Source: Cyanobacteria bacterium UBA2566
GTDB lineage: Bacteria; Cyanobacteriota; Cyanobacteriia; Cyanobacteriales; Desertifilaceae
Assembly (NCBI GenBank): GCA_002340255.1
Contig: DDLS01000140.1
Location: forward strand, 1-64,000
Direction: 5' to 3'
Length of the DNA: 64,000 nucleotides
In this document: positions 1 through 9,495 of the stretch, piece after piece
Layout: each line of letters begins with the position of its first letter
Position numbering within the stretch: position 1 is the first letter of the stretch
Notes under the pieces: model-generated
Told to the model about the DNA's origin: nothing
The model's database searches: none
What the model saw: the letters and a program-made list of their open reading frames with translations, nothing else
Made by a program: the position numbers and the translations under genes

Positions 1-12
1 CCCAATCTTGGC

Positions 13-38
13 GATTGCTTCCCTGCGGTCGCAATGAC
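13..38 (-). repeat. Short dispersed repeat, REP-like
   Basis: On the minus strand this reads GTCATTGCGA, a short variable middle, then GAAGCAATC. A related copy with the same ends and a longer middle lies at 46990-47025 on the plus strand. It sits between genes, near the 3' end of the kinase gene. Function unknown; similar short intergenic repeats are common in cyanobacterial genomes. Confidence 0.5.
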
Positions 39-64
39 AACTCACATCTACGATCAACAATGTA

Positions 65-110
65 CCTCATAGCAGCGCGAAGCGCTGTATTCCCTAGCGC
101 GCAGCGCTAT
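65..110. repeat. Palindromic GCGCT-type repeat, double copy of ends
   Basis: Two short inverted repeats abut here: CCTCATAGCAGCGC..AAGCGCTG, a TAT, then TCCCTAGCGC..AGCGCTAT. These match the two ends of the 81-bp element at 47808-47888 that interrupts a DUF29 gene. The internal part of that longer element is missing, so this looks like an end-to-end remnant or a minimal form of the same family. Confidence 0.55.
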
Positions 111-153
111 AGGGAGATTGCTAGATTTTTGAGGAAATATAGGCAACCTAAAG

Positions 154-3100
154 TTATCGTTGCTTTAAGACCACCAACGTAATATCATCAAAGACCTTCT
201 GTTCTCCAATGAACTCTCGGACATCCTCAATAATCCGATCGCGAATTTGATAAGCTGAATGTTGACCGTGTTGTTGTGCCAATTGAGTTAAGCGTTCTAG
301 TCCGTACTGTTGGTTGTCTACATTTTCTGCTTCCGTAATTCCATCCGTATATAAGATCAGTACATCATCTAGATTTAATACTAATTCCTGTTCATGGATA
401 AAGTCACTGATCTGCCAATCTAGACCCATCGGGAACCCTAAATCTAGAGTATCAATTAACTCTAATTCTCCATTCGCTCGCACCACGATAATTTCTTCAT
501 GTTGTCCACTCAGTTTAATTAAACCCTTTTGATAATTGAGAATTGCCAAACTCATATTTTTATCCGAGTTCATGCGTTCTAAGTTTTGGCAGAGGGTTTG
601 GTTAACAATTTCTAAAAAGTGGATGGCATTGGTTTCATGCATATTTTGTAGCGTTCGCACTACCGTTTGAGCCATGAGCATTAACACCCCACTTTCTAAA
701 CCATGACCCGTCACATCCCCAATACTAATTTTGATCCGATCCCCTTCATTTAAGATATCGTAATAATCGCCTCCTACTTCATCAGCCGGTTCCATATAGC
801 CAGCGATTTCCAAATCTTCAATATGTTCTAATTCCGTGATTTTTGGCAATACCATCTGTTGAATCTTTTTCGCCACATCCAACTCGGAACTCAAGCGTAG
901 GTTTTCCGAGGTTAATTGTTCATTTAAGGTTTTAATCTCCGCGTTAGCTAAAGCCAGTTCCGCTGTTCGCTCTGCCACTTTCTGTTCTAGATTTCGGTAT
1001 AAATACGCATTTTCTAGGGCGATCGCCGCCTGTCCGGAAATCACCTGTACTATATTAACTCGTTCATCTGTGAAAGCCCCGATTGTTAAGTTATTTTCTA
1101 GATAAACAATACTGATTAAGTGACCTTGATTAACCAGAGGCACACAAAGAATCGATTGAGGCTGATGGATTTGAATATAACTATCCTGAGTGAACGTTCC
1201 AGAATGTGAGGCATCATTCAAGACTACACTTTCTTGAGTTCTCGCCACATAATTGACAATAGCATGGCAAACTAAAGTCGATTCTTCTACAGGCAACTCT
1301 TGAAGCACTTTAATCTCTTCAGAGTTAATATTTCCCGATGCTTGAATCACTAAACTTCCTCGATCGGCCATCATCAAACAGCCCGTTTGTGCCCCAGCAT
1401 TTTGGAGGATAATTTTCATTAACTCGACGAGCAACTTATCTAAGACAATCTCTCCAGAAATTATCTGATTCGCCTTAAATACGGTTTCTATATCCAAGGT
1501 TTTATGCAGATTTTTTTCACTAGATGTTTGGGTTTGAATCTCAGAAAAACCAGAATCCTGTTTGGGTAAAGCAGTGAATAAAGTTGAATAGCGGTGGTTT
1601 AAGCGATTAACTTGAGTCGAAGCGCCCCAAAGCGTATCAGCATAGCTTACTTCCATCTGTTCCAGGTGCTTTACCTTCGCTGTTGCTCCCCAATGAGAGT
1701 AGCAGTAATGAGCCTCCATTATGTGAGCGCGAGCAGCGATTGCCTGACCCCAATCTAGATAAAATTTGGCAGCGAGTTCGTTGGCTAAAGCTTCTTCTTG
1801 GATGTATTCGTTTTCTTTGGCTCCAGATATAGCCTTGTTGTATAGCTCGATTGCCTCTGCTTTTTTCCCTAATATTCGGCATTTTTCTGCTTCTACTAAA
1901 TCCACCTTATGTTGGTAGTTCATGGGAGCATAATGCGCCCATTGCTGTTGCAGTTCTGTTTGGTTTTGTTCAACTTGTTGGAGTCCCTCTAATCTTTCCT
2001 CCTCGGATTCGGAATTCAAAGCAGCGATCGCGGTTAAAGAAGCATAGAATAGAAAAGCCGGTTCGCCAACGGTTCCAGAGCTAGCTATTAAATAACGCTT
2101 TACTTCATGAACAGTACTTTGAGCTAATTCTATTTCCTCAAATAAGTAGCAAAGCATCAGCTTGTATAAATAGAGCATAAACAAGCCAAGCAAGTCATGG
2201 GTAGAAATGAGTCTAGGTACAAATTCTACTTCTTGGAAAGCTTCTCCAGACAAAATACTTGGGTTCTCCGCAAACCCCAGTAAATTCAAAATGGTTTGCC
2301 AATGGATTCGACAGTAATTCGCGGTTATCGACTGATTTAGTTGCGCCAAAGTCAGACAGTAGGCGCTCGCTTCATGATTTAAGGTATTAAGGGATTGACC
2401 GCACCAGAAAGCATTGAGACAAAAATTGTGAGCTGCATATCCAATATCTTCTAATTGGCCAAATTCACTAGCCGATACATAAGCTTCCTGCATTAGGGAT
2501 AGGGTTTGTTTGGTATGAAATTTGCGGTGTAGTACAGAAAAAACGATTATGCACAAGACTTTAGCAGTTATGACCTTTTCATCCAGTTTTGATACGATCT
2601 GTAGTGCCAACTGACCCAACTTTACCCCTGTATCGACATCTTGGAGGCGAATACAAGATAGCGCACCATAGTAGGCGTAAGCATAAGCTGAAGTCGATGT
2701 ATTTCCATATTGAATCGATAGCTTGACTGATAAGGCAATCAGTAATGGCAATAAGAGAGGAGAAGAAATATGAGCCGCTGATATAATGCTATTAATCACC
2801 TCCATAATGGCGATCTTTTCCCGATCGCTCATGATTGGCAAGTTAACCAAGTCTTCGGTTTTTCTTCGTCCAATTATTTCTCCAATTTCTGTAAGTGCCT
2901 TTTGAATATCATTCTCTGTGGGATTTTCAGGAAAAGTAACCCCTAACTGTTGCAGTAATTGTCGGGCTATGGTAATGGCTTCTTTAAGTTTATTTTGAGA
3001 GACTTTTGAGACGATCGCAATCCGATACACCTTAACCTTTTCTAGTATTTTGTTGGCTCTGGCAATCACGATTTCAATAAACGCTTCCATTGCCTCAAGA

Positions 3101-5505
3101 TCGCCGCATAGCGAAGCCAATTGAGCTGCTAGTTCGTGGAATGCTAGAGTCATTTCATATTGCCGCTGCCAACCGGTCTCACTTAGCAACAATAATCCCG
3201 TGTTGGCATACTCGCTAGCCGCTTGATAGGCGTTAGCATCCTTGGCTTTGCGGCAGGCTACGAGATTGAGTTCGGCAAGTTCGTCGCGTTCTTTTTGCTC
3301 GGTGATTAAAGCCGTTGCATCATTGAATTGGCCGACTAGCTCAAAAATGTTCTCTTCTCTGTCTTCTGGAGGTATATTTTGGAGCAGTGTTCGTCCGATG
3401 TGGTAGTGAAGCGATTCTTTTTTAGGGTCAGGAATCAGTGCATAAGCTGCCTGTTGGATGCGATCGTGACCGAACTTATAGGACTTAATCAACAGGTTTT
3501 CATCGAGTTCTGAGAGAGGCAAGATGAAGCCGCGATCGAGAGCTATTTGAAGTAGCTCGAACGTTTCTTGAGGCGAGATCTCGCAGACCCAGGTCAGAAG
3601 CTCTAGGTCAAATTCTGCACCGCAGCAAGCGGCTAGGGCTAAAATTTCTTGGCTGGATGGGGTCAATTTTTGCAGTTTCTCTACCATCAATTCTACGACA
3701 TTATCGGTGAAGCCCCTCGCTGCGATCGCTGCCATATCCCATTGCCAACTTCTCGCTTGTCGGTTGAATTGCAACAAGTCTTCGTCATACAATGCTTGTA
3801 AAAACTCATTGACGAAGAAAGGATTTCCCCCAGTTTTTTCTAGCGTTAACTGAGCTAAGTCGCTAACAGCTTGAGACGTTTGCTGGAGGGTATCGCCGAT
3901 TAAAGCAGCAATTTGGTCGAGGGGCAAAGGGTTTAAAGTAACCTGTGCGATCTCCTCGCTCTTATTTTGCCGGAGTTTGGCCAGGGATATTGCCAAAGGG
4001 TGGCCGGCAGAAATTTCATTATCCCGATAAGCACCTAACAGCAAGAGATATTCTGTTTGCCCTTCGAGCAACATCCGCTCCATCAGTTGCAAGGTGGCCA
4101 AATCCGCCCATTGCAAGTCGTCGAGGAAGAGAGTCAAAGGATGCTCTTTATCACAGAAAACGTGGATAAAGTTTCCGAAAACCAGGTTAAAGCGATTTTG
4201 GGCTTCGTTGGCTCCTAAGGTAGGAACGCTCGGTTGCTTGCCGACAATCAGTTCCACTTCGGGAATCACATCAATAATAACTTGTCCGTTATTTCCCAGC
4301 GCCTTCAAGATTTTTTCTTGCCAGACTTGCAACCGAGCCTCAGTTTCTCCCAATAATTGCTCCACCAGGGAGCCAAAAGCAGCAACGATCGCCGAATAGG
4401 GAATATTGCGCTGAAATTGATCGAATTTCCCGGCAATAAAATAGCCCCGATGTGCAGTGATGGGCTTGTAGAGTTCTTGGACTAGGGATGATTTGCCGAT
4501 ACCGGAGTAACCCGCTACCAACATCAGTTCCACTTTTCCCGTCTCGGCTACTCGCTCGAACGCTTCGAGCAAAGTCGCGGTTTCTGCTTCGCGTCCGTAG
4601 AGCTTTTGAGGAATCTGAAAGCGAGCAGCAATATCTTTTTGAGCTAGGGGGAAGGGGGAAATCTTACCGCTCGCTTCTAATTGCTGGCGACATTCTTCTA
4701 AATCCGATCGCAATCCCTCGGCACTTTGATAGCGTTCTTCGGCATTCTTCGCCATCAATTTTAAGACAATATCTGCCAAAACTTGCGGAATTGGTCGTCT
4801 ATTCTCTGAACTGACTGCTAAAATTGGCATTTTAGCAATATGACAATGGATTAATTCCAAGGCATCTTCAACAATAAAGGGCAATTTCCCGGTTAACAGT
4901 TCGTAAAACGTGACTCCTAAGGAATAAAAATCCGTGTGATAGTCTAAACTGCGATTCATTCGACCCGTCTGTTCCGGGGAAATATAAGCCAAGGTTCCTT
5001 CTAAAACGTTAGGATTTTTTAGGGTTGGATTTTCTCGACTCAGTTGGGTGGATATACCAAAATCAATGATTTTCACTTCTTTGGTCTCGGTATTTAGCAC
5101 AATATTGGCGGGATTAATATCTTTGTGAATAATATGTTTTGCGTGAATTTGTCCCAAGATTTCGGTAATGGCGATCGACAGCCATAAAAATTCCTCTAAA
5201 GAAACTCCTGAGCGCTCTTGCAGCCATTGTTTTAGGGAAATTGCTCCAAAATCTTCTAAAACCATCGCCAAGCTTCTTTGCCATTTTTCTAGGCTATAAG
5301 CTTTGACGATCTTGGGAGATGCTAACTGGTTAACAAGCTGATATTCTTGTTTGTAGCGTCGAATCTGCTCTGAGGTGGGATAGTCTCGGTTGAGAACTTT
5401 GATGATGACGGGTTTGCGATCGCTAATTTTTCGAGCGCGATACACTTGCGAGTTATCACTATCGTGAATGAGAATTAAGTTCTCGTATCCAGTAAGAGTA
5501 ACCAT
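154..5505 (-). CDS. Trifunctional Ser/Thr kinase / ATPase / SpoIIE-type phosphatase
   Basis: Predicted soluble signalling protein of 1,783 residues joining three activities. Residues about 7-270 are a Hanks-type kinase: lysine 36 in VIIKVL, catalytic loop HKDINPAN near 127-134 (HKD instead of the usual HRD), and a DFG near 147. Residues about 300-600 form a P-loop ATPase with Walker A GYSGIGKSS near 335 and Walker B LFLDDLQWAD. A long helical stretch follows, then a GAF domain (about 1355-1500), a coiled coil, and a SpoIIE/RsbU-type PP2C phosphatase from about 1570 (EVGGDYYD, DGITE). The order matches a known cyanobacterial family; relatives often end in a histidine kinase, which is absent here. 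It appears monocistronic. The GAF ligand and the phosphorylation targets cannot be read from sequence. Confidence 0.93.
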   Translation of the reverse strand: MVTLTGYENLILIHDSDNSQVYRARKISDRKPVIIKVLNRDYPTSEQIRRYKQEYQLVNQLASPKIVKAYSLEKWQRSLAMVLEDFGAISLKQWLQERSGVSLEEFLWLSIAITEILGQIHAKHIIHKDINPANIVLNTETKEVKIIDFGISTQLSRENPTLKNPNVLEGTLAYISPEQTGRMNRSLDYHTDFYSLGVTFYELLTGKLPFIVEDALELIHCHIAKMPILAVSSENRRPIPQVLADIVLKLMAKNAEERYQSAEGLRSDLEECRQQLEASGKISPFPLAQKDIAARFQIPQKLYGREAETATLLEAFERVAETGKVELMLVAGYSGIGKSSLVQELYKPITAHRGYFIAGKFDQFQRNIPYSAIVAAFGSLVEQLLGETEARLQVWQEKILKALGNNGQVIIDVIPEVELIVGKQPSVPTLGANEAQNRFNLVFGNFIHVFCDKEHPLTLFLDDLQWADLATLQLMERMLLEGQTEYLLLLGAYRDNEISAGHPLAISLAKLRQNKSEEIAQVTLNPLPLDQIAALIGDTLQQTSQAVSDLAQLTLEKTGGNPFFVNEFLQALYDEDLLQFNRQARSWQWDMAAIAARGFTDNVVELMVEKLQKLTPSSQEILALAACCGAEFDLELLTWVCEISPQETFELLQIALDRGFILPLSELDENLLIKSYKFGHDRIQQAAYALIPDPKKESLHYHIGRTLLQNIPPEDREENIFELVGQFNDATALITEQKERDELAELNLVACRKAKDANAYQAASEYANTGLLLLSETGWQRQYEMTLAFHELAAQLASLCGDLEAMEAFIEIVIARANKILEKVKVYRIAIVSKVSQNKLKEAITIARQLLQQLGVTFPENPTENDIQKALTEIGEIIGRRKTEDLVNLPIMSDREKIAIMEVINSIISAAHISSPLLLPLLIALSVKLSIQYGNTSTSAYAYAYYGALSCIRLQDVDTGVKLGQLALQIVSKLDEKVITAKVLCIIVFSVLHRKFHTKQTLSLMQEAYVSASEFGQLEDIGYAAHNFCLNAFWCGQSLNTLNHEASAYCLTLAQLNQSITANYCRIHWQTILNLLGFAENPSILSGEAFQEVEFVPRLISTHDLLGLFMLYLYKLMLCYLFEEIELAQSTVHEVKRYLIASSGTVGEPAFLFYASLTAIAALNSESEEERLEGLQQVEQNQTELQQQWAHYAPMNYQHKVDLVEAEKCRILGKKAEAIELYNKAISGAKENEYIQEEALANELAAKFYLDWGQAIAARAHIMEAHYCYSHWGATAKVKHLEQMEVSYADTLWGASTQVNRLNHRYSTLFTALPKQDSGFSEIQTQTSSEKNLHKTLDIETVFKANQIISGEIVLDKLLVELMKIILQNAGAQTGCLMMADRGSLVIQASGNINSEEIKVLQELPVEESTLVCHAIVNYVARTQESVVLNDASHSGTFTQDSYIQIHQPQSILCVPLVNQGHLISIVYLENNLTIGAFTDERVNIVQVISGQAAIALENAYLYRNLEQKVAERTAELALANAEIKTLNEQLTSENLRLSSELDVAKKIQQMVLPKITELEHIEDLEIAGYMEPADEVGGDYYDILNEGDRIKISIGDVTGHGLESGVLMLMAQTVVRTLQNMHETNAIHFLEIVNQTLCQNLERMNSDKNMSLAILNYQKGLIKLSGQHEEIIVVRANGELELIDTLDLGFPMGLDWQISDFIHEQELVLNLDDVLILYTDGITEAENVDNQQYGLERLTQLAQQHGQHSAYQIRDRIIEDVREFIGEQKVFDDITLVVLKQR

Positions 5506-5682
5506 AAAAATAAACCACTAGAGAGATTTTTCTCCTCAATATTTTAACTCTCGAAAGGCTATAGGTGAACCTTATAAAGTAAACTTTAAGTTCTCTAACG
5601 TCAAAAAAGCGATCGTTTCAATATACTCAGGCCTAGAATCTGGGTTAGAATAATATGAACCTGTTTTTGTCGAATAGCTTGT

Positions 5683-7293
5683 ATGAATATGCAACCTCAA
5701 CACGACCGTATCATTATCTTTGATACCACTCTCCGCGACGGCGAACAATGTCCAGGAGCAACCCTGAATGGCGATGAAAAACTGGCGATCGCGAAACAAC
5801 TGGCCCGTCTAGGAGTAGATGTGATTGAGGCTGGTTTTCCGTTTGCGAGTCCGGGGGATTTTGATGCGGTGCAGAAGATTGCCGCTACGGTGGGAACCGA
5901 AACGGGGCCAACCATTTGCGGGTTAGCCAGAGCAACGCGCGAGGATATTAAGGCGGCAGGGGAGGCAGTGAAACCGGCGGCCAAACCTCGGATTCATACG
6001 TTTATTGCCACTTCGGATATCCATCTGCAATATAAGTTGAAGAAGAGCCGGGAAGAGGTGCTGAAAATCGCACCGGAAATGGTGGCTTATGCGAAGTCGT
6101 TTGTGGATGATGTGGAGTTTTCCCCCGAAGATGCGGGACGTTCCGATCCGGAGTTTTTGTATCAGATTTTGGAGGCGGCGATCGCTGCTGGGGCAACGAC
6201 GGTTAACATCCCCGATACGGTTGGCTATACGACTCCAGCGGAGTTTGGCGGTTTAATTCGCGGCATTAAGGAAAATGTGCCGAACATTGACCAAGCGATT
6301 ATTTCGGTTCACGGCCATAACGATCTGGGTTTGGCGGTGGCGAACTTCTTGTCTGCCGTAGAAAATGGCGCTCGGCAACTCGAATGTACGATTAATGGCA
6401 TTGGCGAACGGGCAGGAAATGCGGCTCTGGAAGAGTTGGTGATGGCTCTGCATGTGCGCCGTCAGTATTATAATCCCTTCTTTGGCCGCGCTCCGGAGTC
6501 CACGGAACCTCTGACCCAGATCGATACGAAGCAAATTTATAAGACTTCCAGATTGGTGTCGAATTTAACGGGAATGTTGGTGCAGCCGAATAAGGCGATT
6601 GTGGGTGCGAATGCCTTTGCCCATGAGTCGGGGATTCACCAGGATGGGGTTCTGAAGAATAAGCTCACCTATGAAATTATGGATGCTGAGTCCATTGGCT
6701 TGAGTGAAAATCAGATTGTATTGGGTAAACATTCGGGCCGTCATGCCTTCGGTAACCGTCTACAAGAGTTGGGCTTTGAGTTGCCGGACACCGATTTAAA
6801 TAAGGCGTTTGTGCGCTTTAAGGAATTAGCTGATAAGAAAAAGGAGATCAGCGACTGGGATATCGAGGCGATCGTGAATGATGAGATTCAACAAGCACCA
6901 GACTTCTTCCGGTTGGAGTTGGTGCAAGTCTCCTGTGGAGATCGCGCACAACCGACAGCAACGGTAACGGTGCGGACTCCAGACGGGGCAGAGCTGACGG
7001 ATGCGGCGATCGGCACCGGGCCGGTGGATGCGATTTATAAGGCGATTAATCGGGTGATTAATGTGCCCAATAAGTTGATTGAGTTCTCGGTACAGTCAGT
7101 GACAGCGGGAATAGATGCGATCGGTGAAGTTACCATCCGCGTGCAACATGAAGACCGGGTATACTCCGGCCATGCAGCGAATACGGATATTGTAGTCGCG
7201 TCTGCTCAAGCTTATGTCAACGCCCTCAACCGTCTCTCGGAAGCGTTGAAAAAAGAACGCCTCCACGCCCAACACGAAACTGCCGTAGTGTAG
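5683..7293 (+). CDS. leuA: 2-isopropylmalate synthase
   Basis: Condenses acetyl-CoA with 2-oxoisovalerate, the first committed step of leucine synthesis. The 536-residue length is normal for the long bacterial form. The catalytic HMGL-like barrel begins with [13 protein letters not shown] near residue 14 and carries HGHND near 210. The C-terminal third, from about residue 387, is the LeuA dimer/leucine-feedback domain. Two in-frame ATGs (5683 and 5689) are both plausible starts. The last 453 bases are repeated, with about 28 differences, at 12784-13236 beyond an accessory island, so the 3' part of this gene or of the second copy was probably acquired by recombination. A hairpin follows the stop codon. 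Confidence 0.97.
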   Translation: MNMQPQHDRIIIFDTTLRDGEQCPGATLNGDEKLAIAKQLARLGVDVIEAGFPFASPGDFDAVQKIAATVGTETGPTICGLARATREDIKAAGEAVKPAAKPRIHTFIATSDIHLQYKLKKSREEVLKIAPEMVAYAKSFVDDVEFSPEDAGRSDPEFLYQILEAAIAAGATTVNIPDTVGYTTPAEFGGLIRGIKENVPNIDQAIISVHGHNDLGLAVANFLSAVENGARQLECTINGIGERAGNAALEELVMALHVRRQYYNPFFGRAPESTEPLTQIDTKQIYKTSRLVSNLTGMLVQPNKAIVGANAFAHESGIHQDGVLKNKLTYEIMDAESIGLSENQIVLGKHSGRHAFGNRLQELGFELPDTDLNKAFVRFKELADKKKEISDWDIEAIVNDEIQQAPDFFRLELVQVSCGDRAQPTATVTVRTPDGAELTDAAIGTGPVDAIYKAINRVINVPNKLIEFSVQSVTAGIDAIGEVTIRVQHEDRVYSGHAANTDIVVASAQAYVNALNRLSEALKKERLHAQHETAVV

Positions 7294-7303
7294 TTAACGC
7301 TCT

Positions 7304-7337
7304 AGGTAAGGGGGAGTTTGGGATCTCCTCCTTACCT
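7304..7337 (+). terminator. Hairpin after leuA
   Basis: Inverted repeat with 13-base arms (AGGTAAGGGGGAG and CTCCTCCTTACCT, one mismatch) and a loop of about 8 bases, 11 bases after the leuA stop. There is no clear U tract, as is common in cyanobacteria. It may also serve the convergent Z1 gene. A related hairpin follows the partial leuA copy at 13248-13281. Confidence 0.6.
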
Positions 7338-7389
7338 AAAGATCTATGGAGGGGGCGATAAAACTGTGTAGAATAATAGGCTATCAAAA

Positions 7390-9444
7390 TTAGCTTTCAT
7401 TTACAGAAAAGGCATAATTACCATCAGGAAAACGAACTACAGGAATCCAAAAGGGGACTCCATCCCAACCACCTTGAGGATCTATGTCTCCATTAACTCT
7501 AGTCATTAATAATGCAGGAAATCTTCTATTAATACCATAAGGTACAGCTCCTGCTCCTCCAGGTAAAACTGCACCAATTTTCCTGTAACTGCGAGTTTCA
7601 GTTTTCTTCAAGTTAGAATTTCGATTAACAATCACTAGATTACCTCTATTTTGATACTGTGGATTTTCTTTAAGTGTATTTAGAGCCATTTTAATCAAGT
7701 GATCTTTCCAAGAATCATTCTGGTTAGGTTCTGAAAACTTAAAACTTAAAATTCTTAACAAATCATCAATTGTGACAGGGTAAGGATTTTGCAAACGTGG
7801 ATATTCGGACTCAGATAAAAGTTCATCAAGTTCTTGAGTTTGATTACCTAGAACTTCAGGATTAGAGATAGGTAGATGAGGAAAGTATTGCCTTCCTCCT
7901 TGATACGTTACTAAAGTGACAGTATTTTCGTTTAAGACATTGCGTCGAGTTGGTCTCATCCCTCTGATTGGTAGAGGAATAGCTTGAATAGGCTCATGAG
8001 TTTCTCTGCATTGTTCGCGAACAGCATTATCACTAGCATGAATTGCATGAAACCTTTGTGCTAAGTGAGTAGGAAGATAAATTCGGATAGCTGGCAATTC
8101 ATTCTGTCGATAGCCATACATTCTGGCATGTTGTAAAACAGTATCCATCTGTGGTTGTTGAGCATCTCGTCCGTAGTAAGTTACCAGTAAGTTCTTAACT
8201 GTTACTCCACGTCCTATTTTGGTTCCACCAATGTATAGGATATGTTTTCTGGCTGGATTTGGGCTGACTCCTTCACCAGTACTAGAATTGATTTCTATTA
8301 CTTCTGTAGAAGTAATACGTCTTGCTATTTCATTGATGACATCAGTGAATGTTGGAATAGTGAATGTTGGAATAGAAGAAAAAGTTTGTTGTAAATCATC
8401 ATATGCATTTTGCAAATCTTGCCTGAGATCAGTAGAGATAGAATCAATAGAGTTTCTAGATACCTCTCTTAATTGATTAGTTAGTTGATTTTTGAATTGC
8501 ACAACCAATTCATAAGCAAAATGATGATCGTTTTGTCTAAAGCTAGTATGCAGAAGATACGTATGCTTTTTGGTATTTCCCTGTATTCTTAATATAGCTG
8601 CTCCTAAGAAGAAAACTAATAAAGATTCTTTAACAGTTCTAGGGATCTGATTCCTTGTTACTAGCCCATCAACATCAATTTCAGGTACTGTACGAATATG
8701 TTCTGAATCTTGAAAATTGTCTCGATCAAAAAAGTAATTGCCACCCACATAACCTCTCCCTGGAATAGTGACTTCAACAAAATCAGGTCTGAAATCACTT
8801 TGGTCGTCCTGTAGTAAGAGTGATTGAGGAGTGGCTGTTGTTTGCAGATATGTATGAGATTGTAAATGATTCCTCAGATTTATTATCGCTTGATTAACAC
8901 GACTTGTTGGCCTTAATGGATTATTGATATTTGTATCTAAGCTGGCTTGATCTGCCTCATCATCAATAATGAGAACAGATTGGTTATGCCAATTCAGTTC
9001 TTCCGTTCTTTGTAATACTCTTCCAAGAATTCCTTGATGTTTAGACGCAACTAAAACTACTGGAAATCCATGACTAAATTCAATCCCATTTCTAAACTCC
9101 TTTTTTCCAAACACTTGAAAACTATCTAATGCTCCTTTAATCCGGTGAAGAGTTTGTTCATAAATATCATTTAAATTGGAGGTCATCACAATGAAGTTAC
9201 TATATCCATTATCAGCAGCTAAGGCCATAGTTGTTAGGATGACAGATGTTTTTCCACTTTGAATATGACCATAAATCAGACCTTTACACGAACCAACTGT
9301 ATTAGGTTCTAATGAACGTCTAAAAATTTCACATGACGTTTCGAGAATTTGCTCAAAATCAGAATAAGCAATATGTTCTTCATCATATAAATATTCACGA
9401 AGATTGAGTACATTATCACCGTCTTGCCTATTAATTTGTGCCAT
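7390..9444 (-). CDS. Z1-domain P-loop ATPase, putative restriction/defence component
   Basis: A 684-residue helicase-like ATPase. Walker A GHIQSGKTS lies near residue 65, Walker B VLIIDDEAD near 156, followed by a TATPQS motif. The Z1 signature IGGTKIGRGVTV is near 406 and QHARMYGYR, an arginine-finger-like motif, near 440. Z1 proteins are known from multigene systems with a C5-cytosine methyltransferase, usually beside HATPase, PD-(D/E)XK and AIPR proteins. Here the methyltransferase lies directly upstream on the same strand (51-base gap), so the two form an operon, but none of the other partners is visible. The protein seems short for the family, by recollection. The last 200 residues match nothing I recognise and could hide a nuclease. 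The gene is AT-rich and lacks HIP1 sites, suggesting transfer. Confidence 0.82.
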   Translation of the reverse strand: MAQINRQDGDNVLNLREYLYDEEHIAYSDFEQILETSCEIFRRSLEPNTVGSCKGLIYGHIQSGKTSVILTTMALAADNGYSNFIVMTSNLNDIYEQTLHRIKGALDSFQVFGKKEFRNGIEFSHGFPVVLVASKHQGILGRVLQRTEELNWHNQSVLIIDDEADQASLDTNINNPLRPTSRVNQAIINLRNHLQSHTYLQTTATPQSLLLQDDQSDFRPDFVEVTIPGRGYVGGNYFFDRDNFQDSEHIRTVPEIDVDGLVTRNQIPRTVKESLLVFFLGAAILRIQGNTKKHTYLLHTSFRQNDHHFAYELVVQFKNQLTNQLREVSRNSIDSISTDLRQDLQNAYDDLQQTFSSIPTFTIPTFTDVINEIARRITSTEVIEINSSTGEGVSPNPARKHILYIGGTKIGRGVTVKNLLVTYYGRDAQQPQMDTVLQHARMYGYRQNELPAIRIYLPTHLAQRFHAIHASDNAVREQCRETHEPIQAIPLPIRGMRPTRRNVLNENTVTLVTYQGGRQYFPHLPISNPEVLGNQTQELDELLSESEYPRLQNPYPVTIDDLLRILSFKFSEPNQNDSWKDHLIKMALNTLKENPQYQNRGNLVIVNRNSNLKKTETRSYRKIGAVLPGGAGAVPYGINRRFPALLMTRVNGDIDPQGGWDGVPFWIPVVRFPDGNYAFSVNES

Positions 9445-9495
9445 CAGTGTGTTCCTCGCTATTGTTTCAGATATTTAACTGAAAAATTTTATAGT

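Noticed and set aside
5572..5799. Minus-strand 75-residue frame overlapping the leuA start
   Set aside because: It is antisense to the conserved leuA N-terminus and has no recognisable domain.
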